Positions 1-8,771 of a stretch of 35,839 nucleotides of DNA are shown here, one piece after another. Origin of the DNA: Pseudoalteromonas arctica (GTDB lineage: Bacteria > Pseudomonadota > Gammaproteobacteria > Enterobacterales > Alteromonadaceae); assembly GCF_012927645.1 (NCBI RefSeq), contig NZ_JABBMT010000034.1, positions 1 to 35,839 of the forward strand, read 5' to 3'. The notes beneath the pieces are model-generated. The model was not told the DNA's origin. It saw only the letters and a program-made list of their open reading frames with translations, and searched no databases. The position numbers and the translations under genes are program-made. The stretch's first letter is position 1. Every line of letters starts with the position of its first letter.

Positions 1-68
1 TTTTGATCTCTGACTAAAGAAATTGCATCAAGTTTAAATTCTTTGGTATATTTTTTACGTTTTGTCAT
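1..68 (-). CDS. IS3-family transposase OrfA, N-terminal fragment
   Basis: The first 22 codons, starting at the ATG at 68-66, encode a basic N-terminus (MTKRKKYTKEFKLDAI...). This is characteristic of the helix-turn-helix OrfA protein of IS3-family elements, which binds the terminal repeats. A GGAGA ribosome-binding sequence lies about 8 nt upstream. The rest of orfA and the orfB integrase-like partner are outside the window. Family assignment comes from the sequence pattern of the N-terminus plus the adjoining IS end. Confidence 0.7.
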   Translation of the reverse strand, partial: MTKRKKYTKEFKLDAISLVRDQ

Positions 69-119
69 TTCTGTTCTCCAGTTAAGCTTATTATGTCTTA
101 ACTGGGGTAGTCGAATCCA
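1..119 (-). mobile_element. IS3-family insertion sequence, left end (partial)
   Basis: Read on the minus strand, the element appears to begin at about position 119 with TGGATTCGACTACCCC, a typical IS3-type TG-starting terminal repeat. It continues into the start of an OrfA-like transposase gene and runs off the window. A perfect 9-bp inverted repeat (CCAGTTAAG at 78-86, CTTAACTGG at 97-105) lies between the end and the orfA start and could form a hairpin in read-through transcripts. The neighbouring ATPase gene stops exactly at this boundary, which supports an insertion here. The other end and any target duplication are outside the window. Confidence 0.75.
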
Positions 120-458
120 TTAAACCAATCCATTAGGATCAGCGAACTCTACGGTTACTGATACTTTAGGAATCTTTTTTAGTTGATTCTCTTCAGTATC
201 ATCACTGACAACAGACTTTAGAAAATCGATAACGGCATCTTTGTTGATATCAGAAACACTCAAACGCTTCTGGTTGAAGTCTATTTGGTTGCCACTCAAA
301 GGTAACGAAAGTGCGGTGAAAAAGTTCGTCTTACCAGTATCGTTTTCACCAATAACAACTGTCAGTTGTTGAAGTCTAGCTTCGAAAGTGCGGAAACTAC
401 GGTAGTTGTTAATCGTTACCTTTCTGATGTACATAGGAATTTCCAAAAAAGAATACAA
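120..458 (-). pseudogene. OLD/AAA_15-type ATPase gene truncated by the IS
   Basis: The 112-residue remnant has the N-terminal signature of ABC-type ATPases of the OLD/RecF-like group: a short beta strand segment (VTINNYRSF) followed by a Walker A motif GENDTGKTN at about residues 38-46. Such proteins usually carry a C-terminal Toprim nuclease domain and many act in phage defence. Everything downstream, including Walker B and any nuclease domain, is missing because the frame ends at the IS boundary at about 119. The start may instead be the internal ATG at 434 (MYIRKVTINNYRS), which better matches the family's N-terminus. The remnant is unlikely to be functional. Confidence 0.7.
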
Positions 459-726
459 GCGTAAGCCACTAATGTACTACAGGTTTGTGGTTTTGTATTG
501 TTCCTGCTACTTGTTGGTGCCTAAGTGTGATCGCACGTAACTCAGAAATGTCCATACACGAGTTAAAACCAACGACCGCTCTTCGCTCGAAGCTGTCACT
601 CAATTTTATTCTTATATCGTTGGGTTTCGTTGCTCTCACTCACAACTTACGTGATTAATTTAACGACGAACTATGCTGTTTTCCTAGAGCCTAGAACCTA
701 GCACCTTTTCCCTTGAAACTTGTCCC
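459..726. other. Non-coding stretch with nested inverted repeats
   Basis: No credible gene is visible. Two pairs of arms are nested: CACGTAA (534-540) with TTACGTG (647-653), and AACCAACGA (567-575) with TCGTTGGGTT (617-626), consistent with a large imperfect hairpin. At 683-706 there is a CTAG-rich run, read on the minus strand as GGTGCTAGG TTCTAGG CTCTAGG. It is related to the tandem repeats at 21001 and 29687. This tract lies just downstream of yibQ and may act in transcript termination, but no classic stem plus T-run is seen. Confidence 0.45.
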
Positions 727-1491
727 TTACCTCGCACTGACCCCTTTATGCTCTGCCTGTGCGAGTTGTATATATTTACGCTCTACCAGTTGCGATAGTG
801 GCATCAGTTCAAAACCTTGTTGTTCAAGTTCGGGTAGCATGCGCTGTAAAAATTCGATGGTTTCAGGGTAAGGATGGGCAATCGCGATGGCGAAGTTATA
901 ACGCTCGGCTTTATACTTTAGTTCGTTGAGGCGAAATTGCAGCTGCTGTTCATTAACGATGTTATCTAAAAACACATGGCGGCCGACATTTTCAACGCCA
1001 TATAAGTTGGCAACATTTTGCGCTTGGCTTAATTCTGTAGTGCGGCTATCTAAAAAGTACAAATTGCGCTTTTTCAGCACCTCCATAGTCCATTTCATGG
1101 GCTGGCTTTCTTGAGTAAGTGCTGAGCCCATATGATTATTTACACCTTTCACCTGAGGTAAGGTTGCAAGCGCATTGCCGAGGGTGATTTGTAATTGTGC
1201 TTTACTCATATTGCTAGTGAGCGCACCAGGGCCGAGTGCTTTGCTGCTGTCGAGTGCTTGCATGGGAATATGCAGCAGTAATTCTTTATTTGATTTACTG
1301 GCTAGGCGCGCAAAAATTTGCGAATAGGGGGTATGAGGCAAAATCGAGAACGATATTTTACCTGGTAAATTTAGGATTTCGAGGTCGCGTTGATGGTTGC
1401 CAATATCATCAATCACAATCGCTATTTGCTTATTTGCGGCAACCGTTGGCAAGCTAAAAAAAAGCCAGAACAGCCAAGTTAATTTTTTCAC
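727..1491 (-). CDS. yibQ: Divergent polysaccharide deacetylase family protein YibQ
   Basis: The 254-residue protein has an N-terminal signal peptide (about residues 1-19) and then a NodB-like fold of the divergent polysaccharide deacetylase family (formerly DUF610). Conserved elements visible are IAIVIDDIG with paired Asp28-Asp29, LLLHIPMQA, VNNHMGSALT and the late HPYPETIEFL motif. A periplasmic location is expected; the substrate is not established. It is the last gene of the gpmM-envC-protease-yibQ run, 42 bp after the protease. In Escherichia coli yibQ also follows envC, which supports the name. Confidence 0.88.
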   Translation of the reverse strand: MKKLTWLFWLFFSLPTVAANKQIAIVIDDIGNHQRDLEILNLPGKISFSILPHTPYSQIFARLASKSNKELLLHIPMQALDSSKALGPGALTSNMSKAQLQITLGNALATLPQVKGVNNHMGSALTQESQPMKWTMEVLKKRNLYFLDSRTTELSQAQNVANLYGVENVGRHVFLDNIVNEQQLQFRLNELKYKAERYNFAIAIAHPYPETIEFLQRMLPELEQQGFELMPLSQLVERKYIQLAQAEHKGVSAR

Positions 1492-1533
1492 GTTTATAAT
1501 TTTTATGATCTTTTTTATAGTGAGCTAAAAGCT

Positions 1534-2793
1534 TTATTTCATTGTTAATAGTTGCTGTGCTTTTAATAATAGTGGATCAGCTGAGTCTGTGCGTGACCAT
1601 AGCTGATCATCATTTCCTTGTTTGTTTTTTATTATAACTACTTTATCAATTTGCGAAAGGGTTGATTGATTAATCGCCACATCAGGTGTGACTCCAATCC
1701 CATCAATTGATTGTCCAGAGGGTGTAAAGTATTTTGCTGTAGTTAATTTAAGAGCGGTATTACCGTTCCCTAGTGGAATTAATGATTGTACTGAGCCTTT
1801 GCCAAATGATTGACTGCCAATTAGTGTGGCACGGTGATTGTCTTTAAGTGCAGCGGCTAAAATCTCTGCTGCTGAGGCCGAATTTTCATTAATAAGTACG
1901 ACGATTGGCGCACCATTTAAAATATCACCTTTTTTGGCGCGAAAGTGTTTGTTAGCATCGTAAAAACGGCCTTTGGTGGTGACGATAGTACCACTTTGTA
2001 AAAACAGATCAGATATCGCTACCGCACTTTGTAATGTGCCGCCTGGATTATCGCGTAGATCAATTACTAAGCCTGTTAGCGCTGCACCGTAATTGCTTTG
2101 TAGTATCGTTATTTGTCGTGCTACATCATGCAAGGTGTGATTGGTAAAGCTATTTATTGCCAAATAGCCAATACCAAACTCTGATAATGAACTGGTGACA
2201 CTCTCTAAGTTAATCTCTGATCTAGTCAGAGTAAAATAAATGGCTTGTGGTGAGTTACCTCGTTCAACCGTTAAGGTCACCGTTGCTGTGTCACTAGCTT
2301 TAATCATTTGCGCAACTTGATTGATGTCTTTATGTGCGACCGTTTGCTGATTAACGGCAAGTAGCACATCATTCATTTGTACTCCGGCAATGGCTGCAGG
2401 AGAGTCTTTAATCGTGTTTACAATAACAATTTTTTGTTGTTGCTGTTTTACTTCAATCCCAAGGCCTGTATAGCGGCCGTTGGTACTGCTAAATAGCGCT
2501 TCTAACTCGTGTTCATCAAGGTATTGAGAGTAAGGATCAAGCTGCGCGAGTAGGGCTTCAAACTGTTGACTACTTTCAAAGCTTTGTTGCAAAGCTAAGT
2601 CTTCAACATAATAGGCATGGATATTAAAGAGGATTTCGTTTTTTTGTTGGCTTTTTAAATCACCCACCGAGGTTACTGCAAAGCTATTAAAACTCAGGCA
2701 CAAAAAAACGCTAACGAGTAATAAATAGCTTATTAGAATGCGATTAAAAGCAGGGTATTGTAACCGCTGTATTTGTAATTGTGTATTTGGCAT
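1534..2793 (-). CDS. S41-family carboxy-terminal processing protease (CtpA-like)
   Basis: The 419-residue protein has a hydrophobic N-terminal segment (about residues 18-39) that should export or anchor it, then a PDZ domain (about 95-180) and an S41 peptidase core. The catalytic Ser lies in NENSASAAE (about residues 305-307) and the general-base Lys332 in SFGKGSVQ, so the Ser/Lys dyad is intact. Related proteases trim C-termini of periplasmic or membrane proteins, and some control murein hydrolases. That fits the position between envC and yibQ, 35 bp downstream of envC. The specific substrate cannot be read from sequence. Confidence 0.9.
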   Translation of the reverse strand: MPNTQLQIQRLQYPAFNRILISYLLLVSVFLCLSFNSFAVTSVGDLKSQQKNEILFNIHAYYVEDLALQQSFESSQQFEALLAQLDPYSQYLDEHELEALFSSTNGRYTGLGIEVKQQQQKIVIVNTIKDSPAAIAGVQMNDVLLAVNQQTVAHKDINQVAQMIKASDTATVTLTVERGNSPQAIYFTLTRSEINLESVTSSLSEFGIGYLAINSFTNHTLHDVARQITILQSNYGAALTGLVIDLRDNPGGTLQSAVAISDLFLQSGTIVTTKGRFYDANKHFRAKKGDILNGAPIVVLINENSASAAEILAAALKDNHRATLIGSQSFGKGSVQSLIPLGNGNTALKLTTAKYFTPSGQSIDGIGVTPDVAINQSTLSQIDKVVIIKNKQGNDDQLWSRTDSADPLLLKAQQLLTMK

Positions 2794-2828
2794 CAGCTGC
2801 TCCCAGTGGGGTGCAGCTGTTTAATCAC

Positions 2829-3983
2829 TTAAATGCGTCTGCACCATGTTACAGGATTTACTGCGCGTCCTTTGTAGCGTATTTCAAAGTATAGACCAGA
2901 ATTTGCTTGTCCGCCGCTTTGACCAACTAAAGCGATAATATCGCCTTGGCGTACTATATCACCTACGTCTTTTAGTAAGGTTTGAGTATGGCCATATAAA
3001 CTCATAAAGCCTTCACCGTGGTCAATAACAATAACCCAGCCATAGCCTTTGAGCCAATCGGCATAGACCACTTGACCATTGTGGACGCTATGCACATTAT
3101 TGCCTTCATTAGCGCCAATTAATACGCCTTTCCAGTCAATACCACCGTGTTTGTGTTGGCCGAAGCTGTGCTCAATTTTACCTTTTGTTGGCCAGTTCAA
3201 TTTACCTTTACTGCTTGCTAAGCCGAGTAGTTCAACCTTTTTACTCTTCTCTTTTTCCAGCTTTTGCAGGGTTGTGACTAAGGTTTTCTCATTTTCTTTT
3301 AGGTAATCAATAGAGTTTTTGGTTGAACTAAGTTTGGTTTTTAGCTCACTAATATTTGCTTTACGTTGCTGCTGTGCAGCTATTAGTCCTTGCTGGCGAT
3401 TGGCTTGCTCTTTATGCAGCACTACTAAGTGTTGTTTGGTTTTTTCAAGCTCGATTTGTATTTCTTCAATTTCAATTAATAGCGCTTTTAATTCATCAAT
3501 TTGCTCAATACGCGCTTTGTTGAGGTAATTGTAATAACTTAATGTGCGTTCAATCTGTGCAGTATTTTCTTGATTCAGCAGCATTTTTGAATAGTCATGG
3601 CCACCTGACATGTAAGCACTTTTAATTTGTGCAGCAAGTGTATGTTGCTGCTTTAGGCGTTTTTCCTCAAGTGCATCAGCTTGCTGTTGTTGCTGCTTTT
3701 GTTGTTTTTCTGTATCGCGAATTGATTGCTCGGCAATATTCAGTGCCTTGGCGTTTTTTGCGATCTCGAGTTCGTGCTGTTGTAGGTTCTTTTGCGATTT
3801 TTCGATGTATTTACGCTGGGCGGCAAGTTCAGCTTGGCTTTGTTTTAAGGCTGTTTGAATTTCGCTGAGATCTTTTTTAGTACGCTCTTCATTAGCGACG
3901 GTAGGGGCCGTCACTAATGAAGTGAGTATTAACGCAGTAACAACGAGCGTACTAAAAATTAGTGGGTTAATACTTTTATTCAT
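2829..3983 (-). CDS. envC: Murein hydrolase activator EnvC
   Basis: The 384-residue protein has a signal peptide (about residues 1-30), a long Gln/Lys/Glu-rich coiled coil (about 33-245) and a C-terminal LytM/M23 domain (about 260-380). The LytM zinc site is degenerate: the usual HxH is replaced in the segment SGLYFEIRYKG, as in EnvC proteins that activate AmiA/AmiB amidases rather than cut peptidoglycan themselves. EnvC is recruited by FtsEX at the division site. The start lies only 3 bp after the gpmM stop, so the two genes are probably co-transcribed, as in other gammaproteobacteria. Confidence 0.93.
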   Translation of the reverse strand: MNKSINPLIFSTLVVTALILTSLVTAPTVANEERTKKDLSEIQTALKQSQAELAAQRKYIEKSQKNLQQHELEIAKNAKALNIAEQSIRDTEKQQKQQQQQADALEEKRLKQQHTLAAQIKSAYMSGGHDYSKMLLNQENTAQIERTLSYYNYLNKARIEQIDELKALLIEIEEIQIELEKTKQHLVVLHKEQANRQQGLIAAQQQRKANISELKTKLSSTKNSIDYLKENEKTLVTTLQKLEKEKSKKVELLGLASSKGKLNWPTKGKIEHSFGQHKHGGIDWKGVLIGANEGNNVHSVHNGQVVYADWLKGYGWVIVIDHGEGFMSLYGHTQTLLKDVGDIVRQGDIIALVGQSGGQANSGLYFEIRYKGRAVNPVTWCRRI

Positions 3984-3986
3984 GGT

Positions 3987-5531
3987 TTATTTCAATGTCA
4001 TGATTGGTGTGCCAGTCATTTCGCTTGGTTGCTCCATGCCCATTAAGTGCAACATGGTTGGCGCAACATCACTGAGCGCTTTGCCTTCGCTTGGCGTGGC
4101 ATCACGACCAACATAAATGAAATGAACCGGTTCACTGGTGTGTGCGGTATGCGCTTGGCCAGTTTTAAGATTAGCCATTTGTTCAGCATTACCGTGATCT
4201 GCTGTAATTAATGCTTCACCACCAAATTTATTCAAGGCTGCAACAACACGACCAATACAATGATCAACTGCTTCACAAGCTTTTACAGCGGCTTCAAACA
4301 CGCCTGAGTGACCTACCATATCGCCATTTGGATAGTTACAAATAATTGCATCGTATTGACCGCTTTTAATCGCTTCGACGAGTTTATCGGTGAGCATTTC
4401 TGAGTTCATCTCAGGTTGTAGGTCGTATGTAGCTACTTGTGGTGATGGGATCAACTCGCGTGTTTCACCTTTAAATTCATCTTCACGTCCGCCACTGAAG
4501 AAAAATGTCACATGTGCATATTTTTCGGTTTCCGAGATTCGCAGTTGTGTTTTGCCATGTTTTTCAAACCATTCACCCAATACATTAGTGAGTGGTTCTG
4601 GCGCAAAGGCTGCTGGTGCATCTATATCAGCTGCGTATTCGGTCAACATAACAAAGCCACTTAGTATGGGGGCTTTTTTCTTGGTGAAACCGTCAAAGTC
4701 TTTATCAACAAATGCGCGGGTCATTTCACGAGCGCGGTCGGCTCTAAAGTTTAAGAAAATAACCGTATCGCCATCATTAATTTGTACTGCGTCTTGGCCT
4801 TGTGCTGCAATGGTAGTTGCAACAACAAACTCATCGTTTTCATCACGTTCGTAAGCCGCAGCTAATGCATCAACACCATTTTTGTAGCTATGTTGTGCGA
4901 TCCCACTGACCATTAGGTCGTAAGCTTGCTCCACCCGGTTCCAGCGATTATCGCGGTCCATTGCGTAGTAGCGACCAATGAGCGATGCTAAGCGACCACA
5001 GTTTAATTTGCTAAACAGTGCTTCAATACGTTCAATTGACGTTTTTGCGCTACGTGGGGGAGTATCTCGGCCATCTAAAAATGCATGAAAGTAAACTTCT
5101 TTTGCGCCGCGCGCTGCAGCTAATTCGATTGCAGCGATAATATGATCTTCATGACTATGCACACCGCCTGTGCTTAATAAACCCATTAAATGCACTGCTT
5201 TATCAGCATTCACTGCTTTATCAATGTTTTCAACTAACGTCGGATTATGTGCAAATTCACCGTCGTTTATTGCTTTAGTGATACGGGTGAAATCTTGATA
5301 AACCACGCGGCCAGCACCTAAGTTGACGTGGCCTACTTCTGAGTTGCCCATTTGCCCATCAGGAAGACCAACATCTAAACCAGATGCAGAAATTAGGGTG
5401 TGCGGGCGAGTTGCCCAAAGTTCGTCTAAAACGGGGGTGTTTGCCGCTAAAATTGCGTTGCTTTGGGTATCTTCACGGTATCCCCAACCATCTAAAATCA
5501 TTAATACGAGAGGTTTTTTATGTTGTGTCAT
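3987..5531 (-). CDS. gpmM: 2,3-bisphosphoglycerate-independent phosphoglycerate mutase
   Basis: This 514-residue enzyme interconverts 3- and 2-phosphoglycerate in glycolysis and gluconeogenesis. It has the alkaline-phosphatase-like metal-binding start (LMILDGWG, Asp14) and the catalytic Ser64 in [14 protein letters not shown]. The inserted phosphotransferase domain and the C-terminal metal site ([10 protein letters not shown]) are also present. The length is normal for the family. It leads the minus-strand operon with envC. The upstream 200 bp are shared with the divergent rhodanese gene and should hold promoters for both. Confidence 0.97.
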   Translation of the reverse strand: MTQHKKPLVLMILDGWGYREDTQSNAILAANTPVLDELWATRPHTLISASGLDVGLPDGQMGNSEVGHVNLGAGRVVYQDFTRITKAINDGEFAHNPTLVENIDKAVNADKAVHLMGLLSTGGVHSHEDHIIAAIELAAARGAKEVYFHAFLDGRDTPPRSAKTSIERIEALFSKLNCGRLASLIGRYYAMDRDNRWNRVEQAYDLMVSGIAQHSYKNGVDALAAAYERDENDEFVVATTIAAQGQDAVQINDGDTVIFLNFRADRAREMTRAFVDKDFDGFTKKKAPILSGFVMLTEYAADIDAPAAFAPEPLTNVLGEWFEKHGKTQLRISETEKYAHVTFFFSGGREDEFKGETRELIPSPQVATYDLQPEMNSEMLTDKLVEAIKSGQYDAIICNYPNGDMVGHSGVFEAAVKACEAVDHCIGRVVAALNKFGGEALITADHGNAEQMANLKTGQAHTAHTSEPVHFIYVGRDATPSEGKALSDVAPTMLHLMGMEQPSEMTGTPIMTLK

Positions 5532-5731
5532 TTTGGTTCCTGAAAATTAGCTCCTGTTTAGCCTTAGCATACCGTGTTTTGTGGTTATGATCAGCAATCA
5601 AAGCTGCATATTAAAATATTTCACTCTCTGGTAATTTCTAATCAAGCACGTATACTTGCGTGGCTAGGGCATTGCCCTTACGTTTAACCCCAGTGCTATA
5701 GGCGCGGGACAATTTTCATAGTGGAAGACGC
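5532..5731. promoter_or_regulatory. Divergent promoter region between gpmM and the rhodanese gene
   Basis: This 200-bp gap separates two divergently transcribed operons, so both promoters should lie here. I do not see a strong consensus sigma70 pair in either direction. A short perfect inverted repeat AGGGCA-T-TGCCCT sits near 5667-5679. The gpmM start has an AGGA-type ribosome-binding sequence just upstream on the minus strand. Confidence 0.4.
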
Positions 5732-6163
5732 ATGGATCAATATATTGAATTTGTCGGTAATCATCCGATATTAAGTTTAGCGTGGGTTGCTTTGGTTGCA
5801 CTCATCGTGGGCGGCTGGTTTAAAAGTAAGTTTTCAGCAATTCGTCAAATAAATCCGCAACAACTAACGTTATTAATTAACCGTGAAGACGGTCTTGTTG
5901 TAGATATACGTGCCCAAAAAGAATTTAATAATGGCCGTATTGCAGGCGCTGAGCACCTTAGCCCTGAAAAAGCGAAACAATCTGACTTCTCAAGCCTTGA
6001 AAAGTCTAAGAGTAAACCTATTATATTGGTATGTACCACAGGCATGACAGCTTCAGGTATCGCAACTGCTATGCATAAAGCGGGTTTTGAATCAGTGTAT
6101 GTTTTATCTGGTGGTATGGGGGCATGGCAAAGTGCGAGTCTACCAACGACAACAGGTCGCTAA
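5732..6163 (+). CDS. yibN: Membrane-anchored rhodanese-like protein (YibN type)
   Basis: The 143-residue protein has one N-terminal transmembrane helix (about residues 11-30) followed by a single rhodanese domain. The active-site loop CTTGMTASG contains Cys101, so sulfurtransferase chemistry is possible. The domain sits on the cytoplasmic side if the helix is a simple signal anchor. It is the first gene of a block with grxC, secB and gpsA, the order seen around yibN in Escherichia coli. The physiological sulfur donor and acceptor are not known. Confidence 0.9.
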   Translation: MDQYIEFVGNHPILSLAWVALVALIVGGWFKSKFSAIRQINPQQLTLLINREDGLVVDIRAQKEFNNGRIAGAEHLSPEKAKQSDFSSLEKSKSKPIILVCTTGMTASGIATAMHKAGFESVYVLSGGMGAWQSASLPTTTGR

Positions 6164-6194
6164 TTAATTTAGTTAGGCCGCTAGAGGAATTGTT

Positions 6195-6452
6195 ATGAGT
6201 AATGTTGTTCTTTACACCAAAGCGTATTGCCCTTTTTGTCAGCGTGCTTTAGCGTTGCTAACCAGTAAAGGTGTGCAATTTACAAATATAGACATTGGTG
6301 TACAGCCTGAATTACGCGATGAAATGATTGCCAAAGCAGGTGGCGCGAGCACAGTACCGCAAATTTTTATTAATGATGAGTATATCGGCGGTTGTGACGA
6401 CATGATGGCGATTGAAGCTCAAGGCAAACTTGACGCTAAGTTAAACGCTTAA
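6195..6452 (+). CDS. grxC: Glutaredoxin 3
   Basis: This 85-residue thioredoxin-fold protein has the dithiol active site Cys12-Pro-Phe-Cys15 near the N-terminus. The cis-Pro segment STVPQIFIND and the glutathione-binding GGCDD motif follow, as in GrxC. It reduces protein disulfides and glutathione mixed disulfides in the cytoplasm. The gene follows the rhodanese gene by 31 bp and precedes secB by 38 bp, as in related bacteria. An AGGAAT ribosome-binding sequence lies upstream of the ATG. Confidence 0.95.
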   Translation: MSNVVLYTKAYCPFCQRALALLTSKGVQFTNIDIGVQPELRDEMIAKAGGASTVPQIFINDEYIGGCDDMMAIEAQGKLDAKLNA

Positions 6453-6490
6453 GCATTTATTATAAAAACGATTAAAAGTTAGGAATTATC

Positions 6491-6979
6491 ATGAACGAAG
6501 AAAATCAGAACGTAGCAGCACAAGAAGAAACTGGCGCACAATTTACGATTCAACGTATTTACACAAAAGATGTGTCTTTTGAAACGCCTAATTCACCTGC
6601 TATTTTCCAAAAAGAATGGACACCAGAAGTTAAGCTTGACCTTGATACACGTTCAAACAAATTAGACGAAGGCGTGTTTGAAGTAGTATTGGCATTGACT
6701 GTTACAGCTTCTATCGGTGAAGAAACGGCTTTTTTATGTGAAATTCAACAAGCGGGTATTTTCACTATCGCTGAAATTGAAGAAGTGCAACTTGCGCATA
6801 TGCTTGGCGCATTTTGCCCTAACGTATTGTTCCCGTACGCACGTGAAGCGGTATCTAATCTAGTTAACCGTGGTACATTCCCACAGCTTAACCTTGCACC
6901 TGTGAACTTTGATGCGTTATTCGCGCAATACATGCAGCAACGTGCAGCGCAAGCTGAACAGGCAACTGCAGACGCATAA
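6491..6979 (+). CDS. secB: Protein-export chaperone SecB
   Basis: This 162-residue acidic protein matches SecB throughout. The conserved segments [17 protein letters not shown] near the start and the [31 protein letters not shown] C-terminal region are both present. SecB is a homotetramer that keeps preproteins unfolded and delivers them to SecA. It has an AGGAATT ribosome-binding sequence. The stop codon is directly followed by gpsA with no intergenic gap, implying translational coupling. Confidence 0.97.
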   Translation: MNEENQNVAAQEETGAQFTIQRIYTKDVSFETPNSPAIFQKEWTPEVKLDLDTRSNKLDEGVFEVVLALTVTASIGEETAFLCEIQQAGIFTIAEIEEVQLAHMLGAFCPNVLFPYAREAVSNLVNRGTFPQLNLAPVNFDALFAQYMQQRAAQAEQATADA

Positions 6980-6982
6980 TTG

Positions 6983-7990
6983 ATGAATACAGCCAATTCA
7001 GCTGTTACAGTATTAGGGGCGGGGTCTTACGGCACCGCCCTCGCTATTTGCTTAGCCCGAAATGGTCACGCTGTGACACTTTGGGGGCGCAATAGCGATG
7101 ACGTTGCCACGCTTGCAGCTGAGCGGAAAAATCAACGTTACCTACCTGACGTCACATTCCCTGACACTTTACACCTTGAAGCCGACTTACATACAGCCAT
7201 TACGGCAAGCCAAGTGATCTTGGTTGTTGTGCCAAGTCATGCATTTGGTGATACGCTGCAGCAAATTAAGCCTTCATTACGTGAAGGGGCGCAAGTTGCA
7301 TGGGCCACCAAAGGGCTTGAACCAGATACCGGCAGACTTTTGCAAGAGGTTGCACAGCAAGAGTTAGGTGATGACGTGCCGCTAGCGGTCGTATCAGGTC
7401 CTACATTTGCCAAAGAAATGGCAATGGGTTTACCTACGGCTATTTCAGTGTCGTCAACATCAACCGCTTTTGCAAAACAGCTTGCTGATTTACTGCACTG
7501 TGGTCGCTCATTTAGGGTCTATAACAATAATGATTTTATTGGTATTCAGCTCGGTGGCGCGGTTAAAAATGTGATTGCGATTGGTGCGGGTATGTCGGAT
7601 GGTTTTGGTTTTGGTGCTAATGCGCGGACAGCTTTGATCACCCGTGGTTTAGCTGAGCTATGCCGCTTAGGCTGTGCGCTTGGCGCTAAGTCAGAAACCT
7701 TTATGGGCATGGCAGGGTTGGGAGATTTGATTCTAACGTGCACCGATAATCAGTCTCGTAATCGTCGTTTTGGTTTAGCGCTGGGCAAAGGTGAAGGTGT
7801 TGAGCAGGCGATAGCATCAATTGGTCAAGTGGTCGAAGGTTATCGCAACACCAAAGAAGTCTATTTACTTGCACAACGTGCTGGTATTGAAATGCCGATC
7901 ACTGAGCAAATCTATCAGGTACTTTATGAAAATAAAGACGTGAAAGAAGCCGCAATGGCGTTATTAGGTCGCGAGCAAAAATCAGAGTAA
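6983..7990 (+). CDS. gpsA: Glycerol-3-phosphate dehydrogenase [NAD(P)+]
   Basis: The enzyme (335 residues from the ATG at 6983) reduces dihydroxyacetone phosphate to sn-glycerol 3-phosphate for phospholipid synthesis. It shows the N-terminal dinucleotide-binding [10 protein letters not shown] motif, the SGPTFAKE segment and the [13 protein letters not shown] motif carrying the catalytic Lys. A TTG at 6980 directly abuts the secB stop and could also serve as the start, adding one residue. No clear ribosome-binding sequence is visible, consistent with coupling to secB. The secB-gpsA pairing is conserved in gammaproteobacteria. Confidence 0.96.
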   Translation: MNTANSAVTVLGAGSYGTALAICLARNGHAVTLWGRNSDDVATLAAERKNQRYLPDVTFPDTLHLEADLHTAITASQVILVVVPSHAFGDTLQQIKPSLREGAQVAWATKGLEPDTGRLLQEVAQQELGDDVPLAVVSGPTFAKEMAMGLPTAISVSSTSTAFAKQLADLLHCGRSFRVYNNNDFIGIQLGGAVKNVIAIGAGMSDGFGFGANARTALITRGLAELCRLGCALGAKSETFMGMAGLGDLILTCTDNQSRNRRFGLALGKGEGVEQAIASIGQVVEGYRNTKEVYLLAQRAGIEMPITEQIYQVLYENKDVKEAAMALLGREQKSE

Positions 7991-8145
7991 CAGCGGCAGC
8001 TAACTTAGTAACTAAAACGGTACTCAGTCATTCACCTGGTTAGAGTGTTTTTTTATGGTTGTTTTTTCGAGATAAACGGCTACTTATTCAGCACAAAGCG
8101 GGTGGCTATAATAGCCCTGCATGGTATTACAGCCCATAACAGGTA

Positions 8146-8185
8146 GCCTATACCCAGACCAACGACGTTCTCGCTGGGTATAGGC
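8146..8185. repeat. Perfect 12-bp inverted repeat between gpsA and trmL
   Basis: The arms GCCTATACCCAG (8146-8157) and CTGGGTATAGGC (8174-8185) are exact reverse complements. The 16-nt loop contains a smaller palindrome AACG-A-CGTT. The element lies between two convergent genes, 15 bp from the trmL stop, so a bidirectional transcription-end role is plausible. There is no run of T on the plus side (GCATTTAA follows), so a classic intrinsic terminator is not certain. Confidence 0.6.
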
Positions 8186-8199
8186 GCATTTAATGTCAC

Positions 8200-8664
8200 T
8201 TACTGCGCGTTAGGAAAGCCTAACTGACGCCATGATTCATAAACAAAAACAGCCACTGCATTTGATAAGTTCATACTTCTACTATTTGCTTGCATTGGAA
8301 TACGCACGCGTTGCTCATTCGGTAGTGACTGAATTAAATCATCCGGTAAGCCACGTGTTTCTGGACCAAACACTAAGCAATCACCTGCTTCATAGCTAGC
8401 TTGATGATGGAATTGACTGCCTTTGGTGGTGCACGCATATACTTTTTTTGGCTGGCATTTTTCAAGGTATGCTGCAAACGAGGCATGGCGTTGCACATGG
8501 CTAAATTCATGGTAATCAAGGCCTGCTCTTTTTACGCGCTTATCGTCCCATTCAAAGCCTAAAGGCTCAATTAAATGCAAAGCATAGCCCGTATTTGCAC
8601 ACAGGCGAATAATATTTCCCGTGTTAGGTGGTATTTCAGGTTGGTATAAAACGATATCAAGCAT
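8200..8664 (-). CDS. trmL: tRNA (cytidine(34)-2'-O)-methyltransferase
   Basis: This 154-residue SPOUT-class methyltransferase modifies the wobble ribose of certain tRNA-Leu species. The N-terminal segment [21 protein letters not shown], the [11 protein letters not shown] motif and the [22 protein letters not shown] knot region are all present, matching TrmL closely in sequence and length. It is transcribed alone, convergent with gpsA and divergent from fieF. Confidence 0.94.
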   Translation of the reverse strand: MLDIVLYQPEIPPNTGNIIRLCANTGYALHLIEPLGFEWDDKRVKRAGLDYHEFSHVQRHASFAAYLEKCQPKKVYACTTKGSQFHHQASYEAGDCLVFGPETRGLPDDLIQSLPNEQRVRIPMQANSRSMNLSNAVAVFVYESWRQLGFPNAQ

Positions 8665-8771
8665 AACGAGCCTTATTGGTGATCTACATTTTGACGTTCG
8701 AGAGTATACACGAAACAGATAAAAAAAATGATATACTCATTTTAAGCAAATATTTTAAGCATAGGCAAAAC

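Noticed and set aside
4390..4854. 154-codon plus-strand frame inside gpmM
   Set aside because: It is antisense to a fully conserved enzyme and has composition expected of a shadow frame.
8676..8771. N-terminal extension of fieF from a TTG
   Set aside because: FieF proteins begin close to the GTG at 8772; the extra 32 residues come from AT-rich leader containing a possible promoter.
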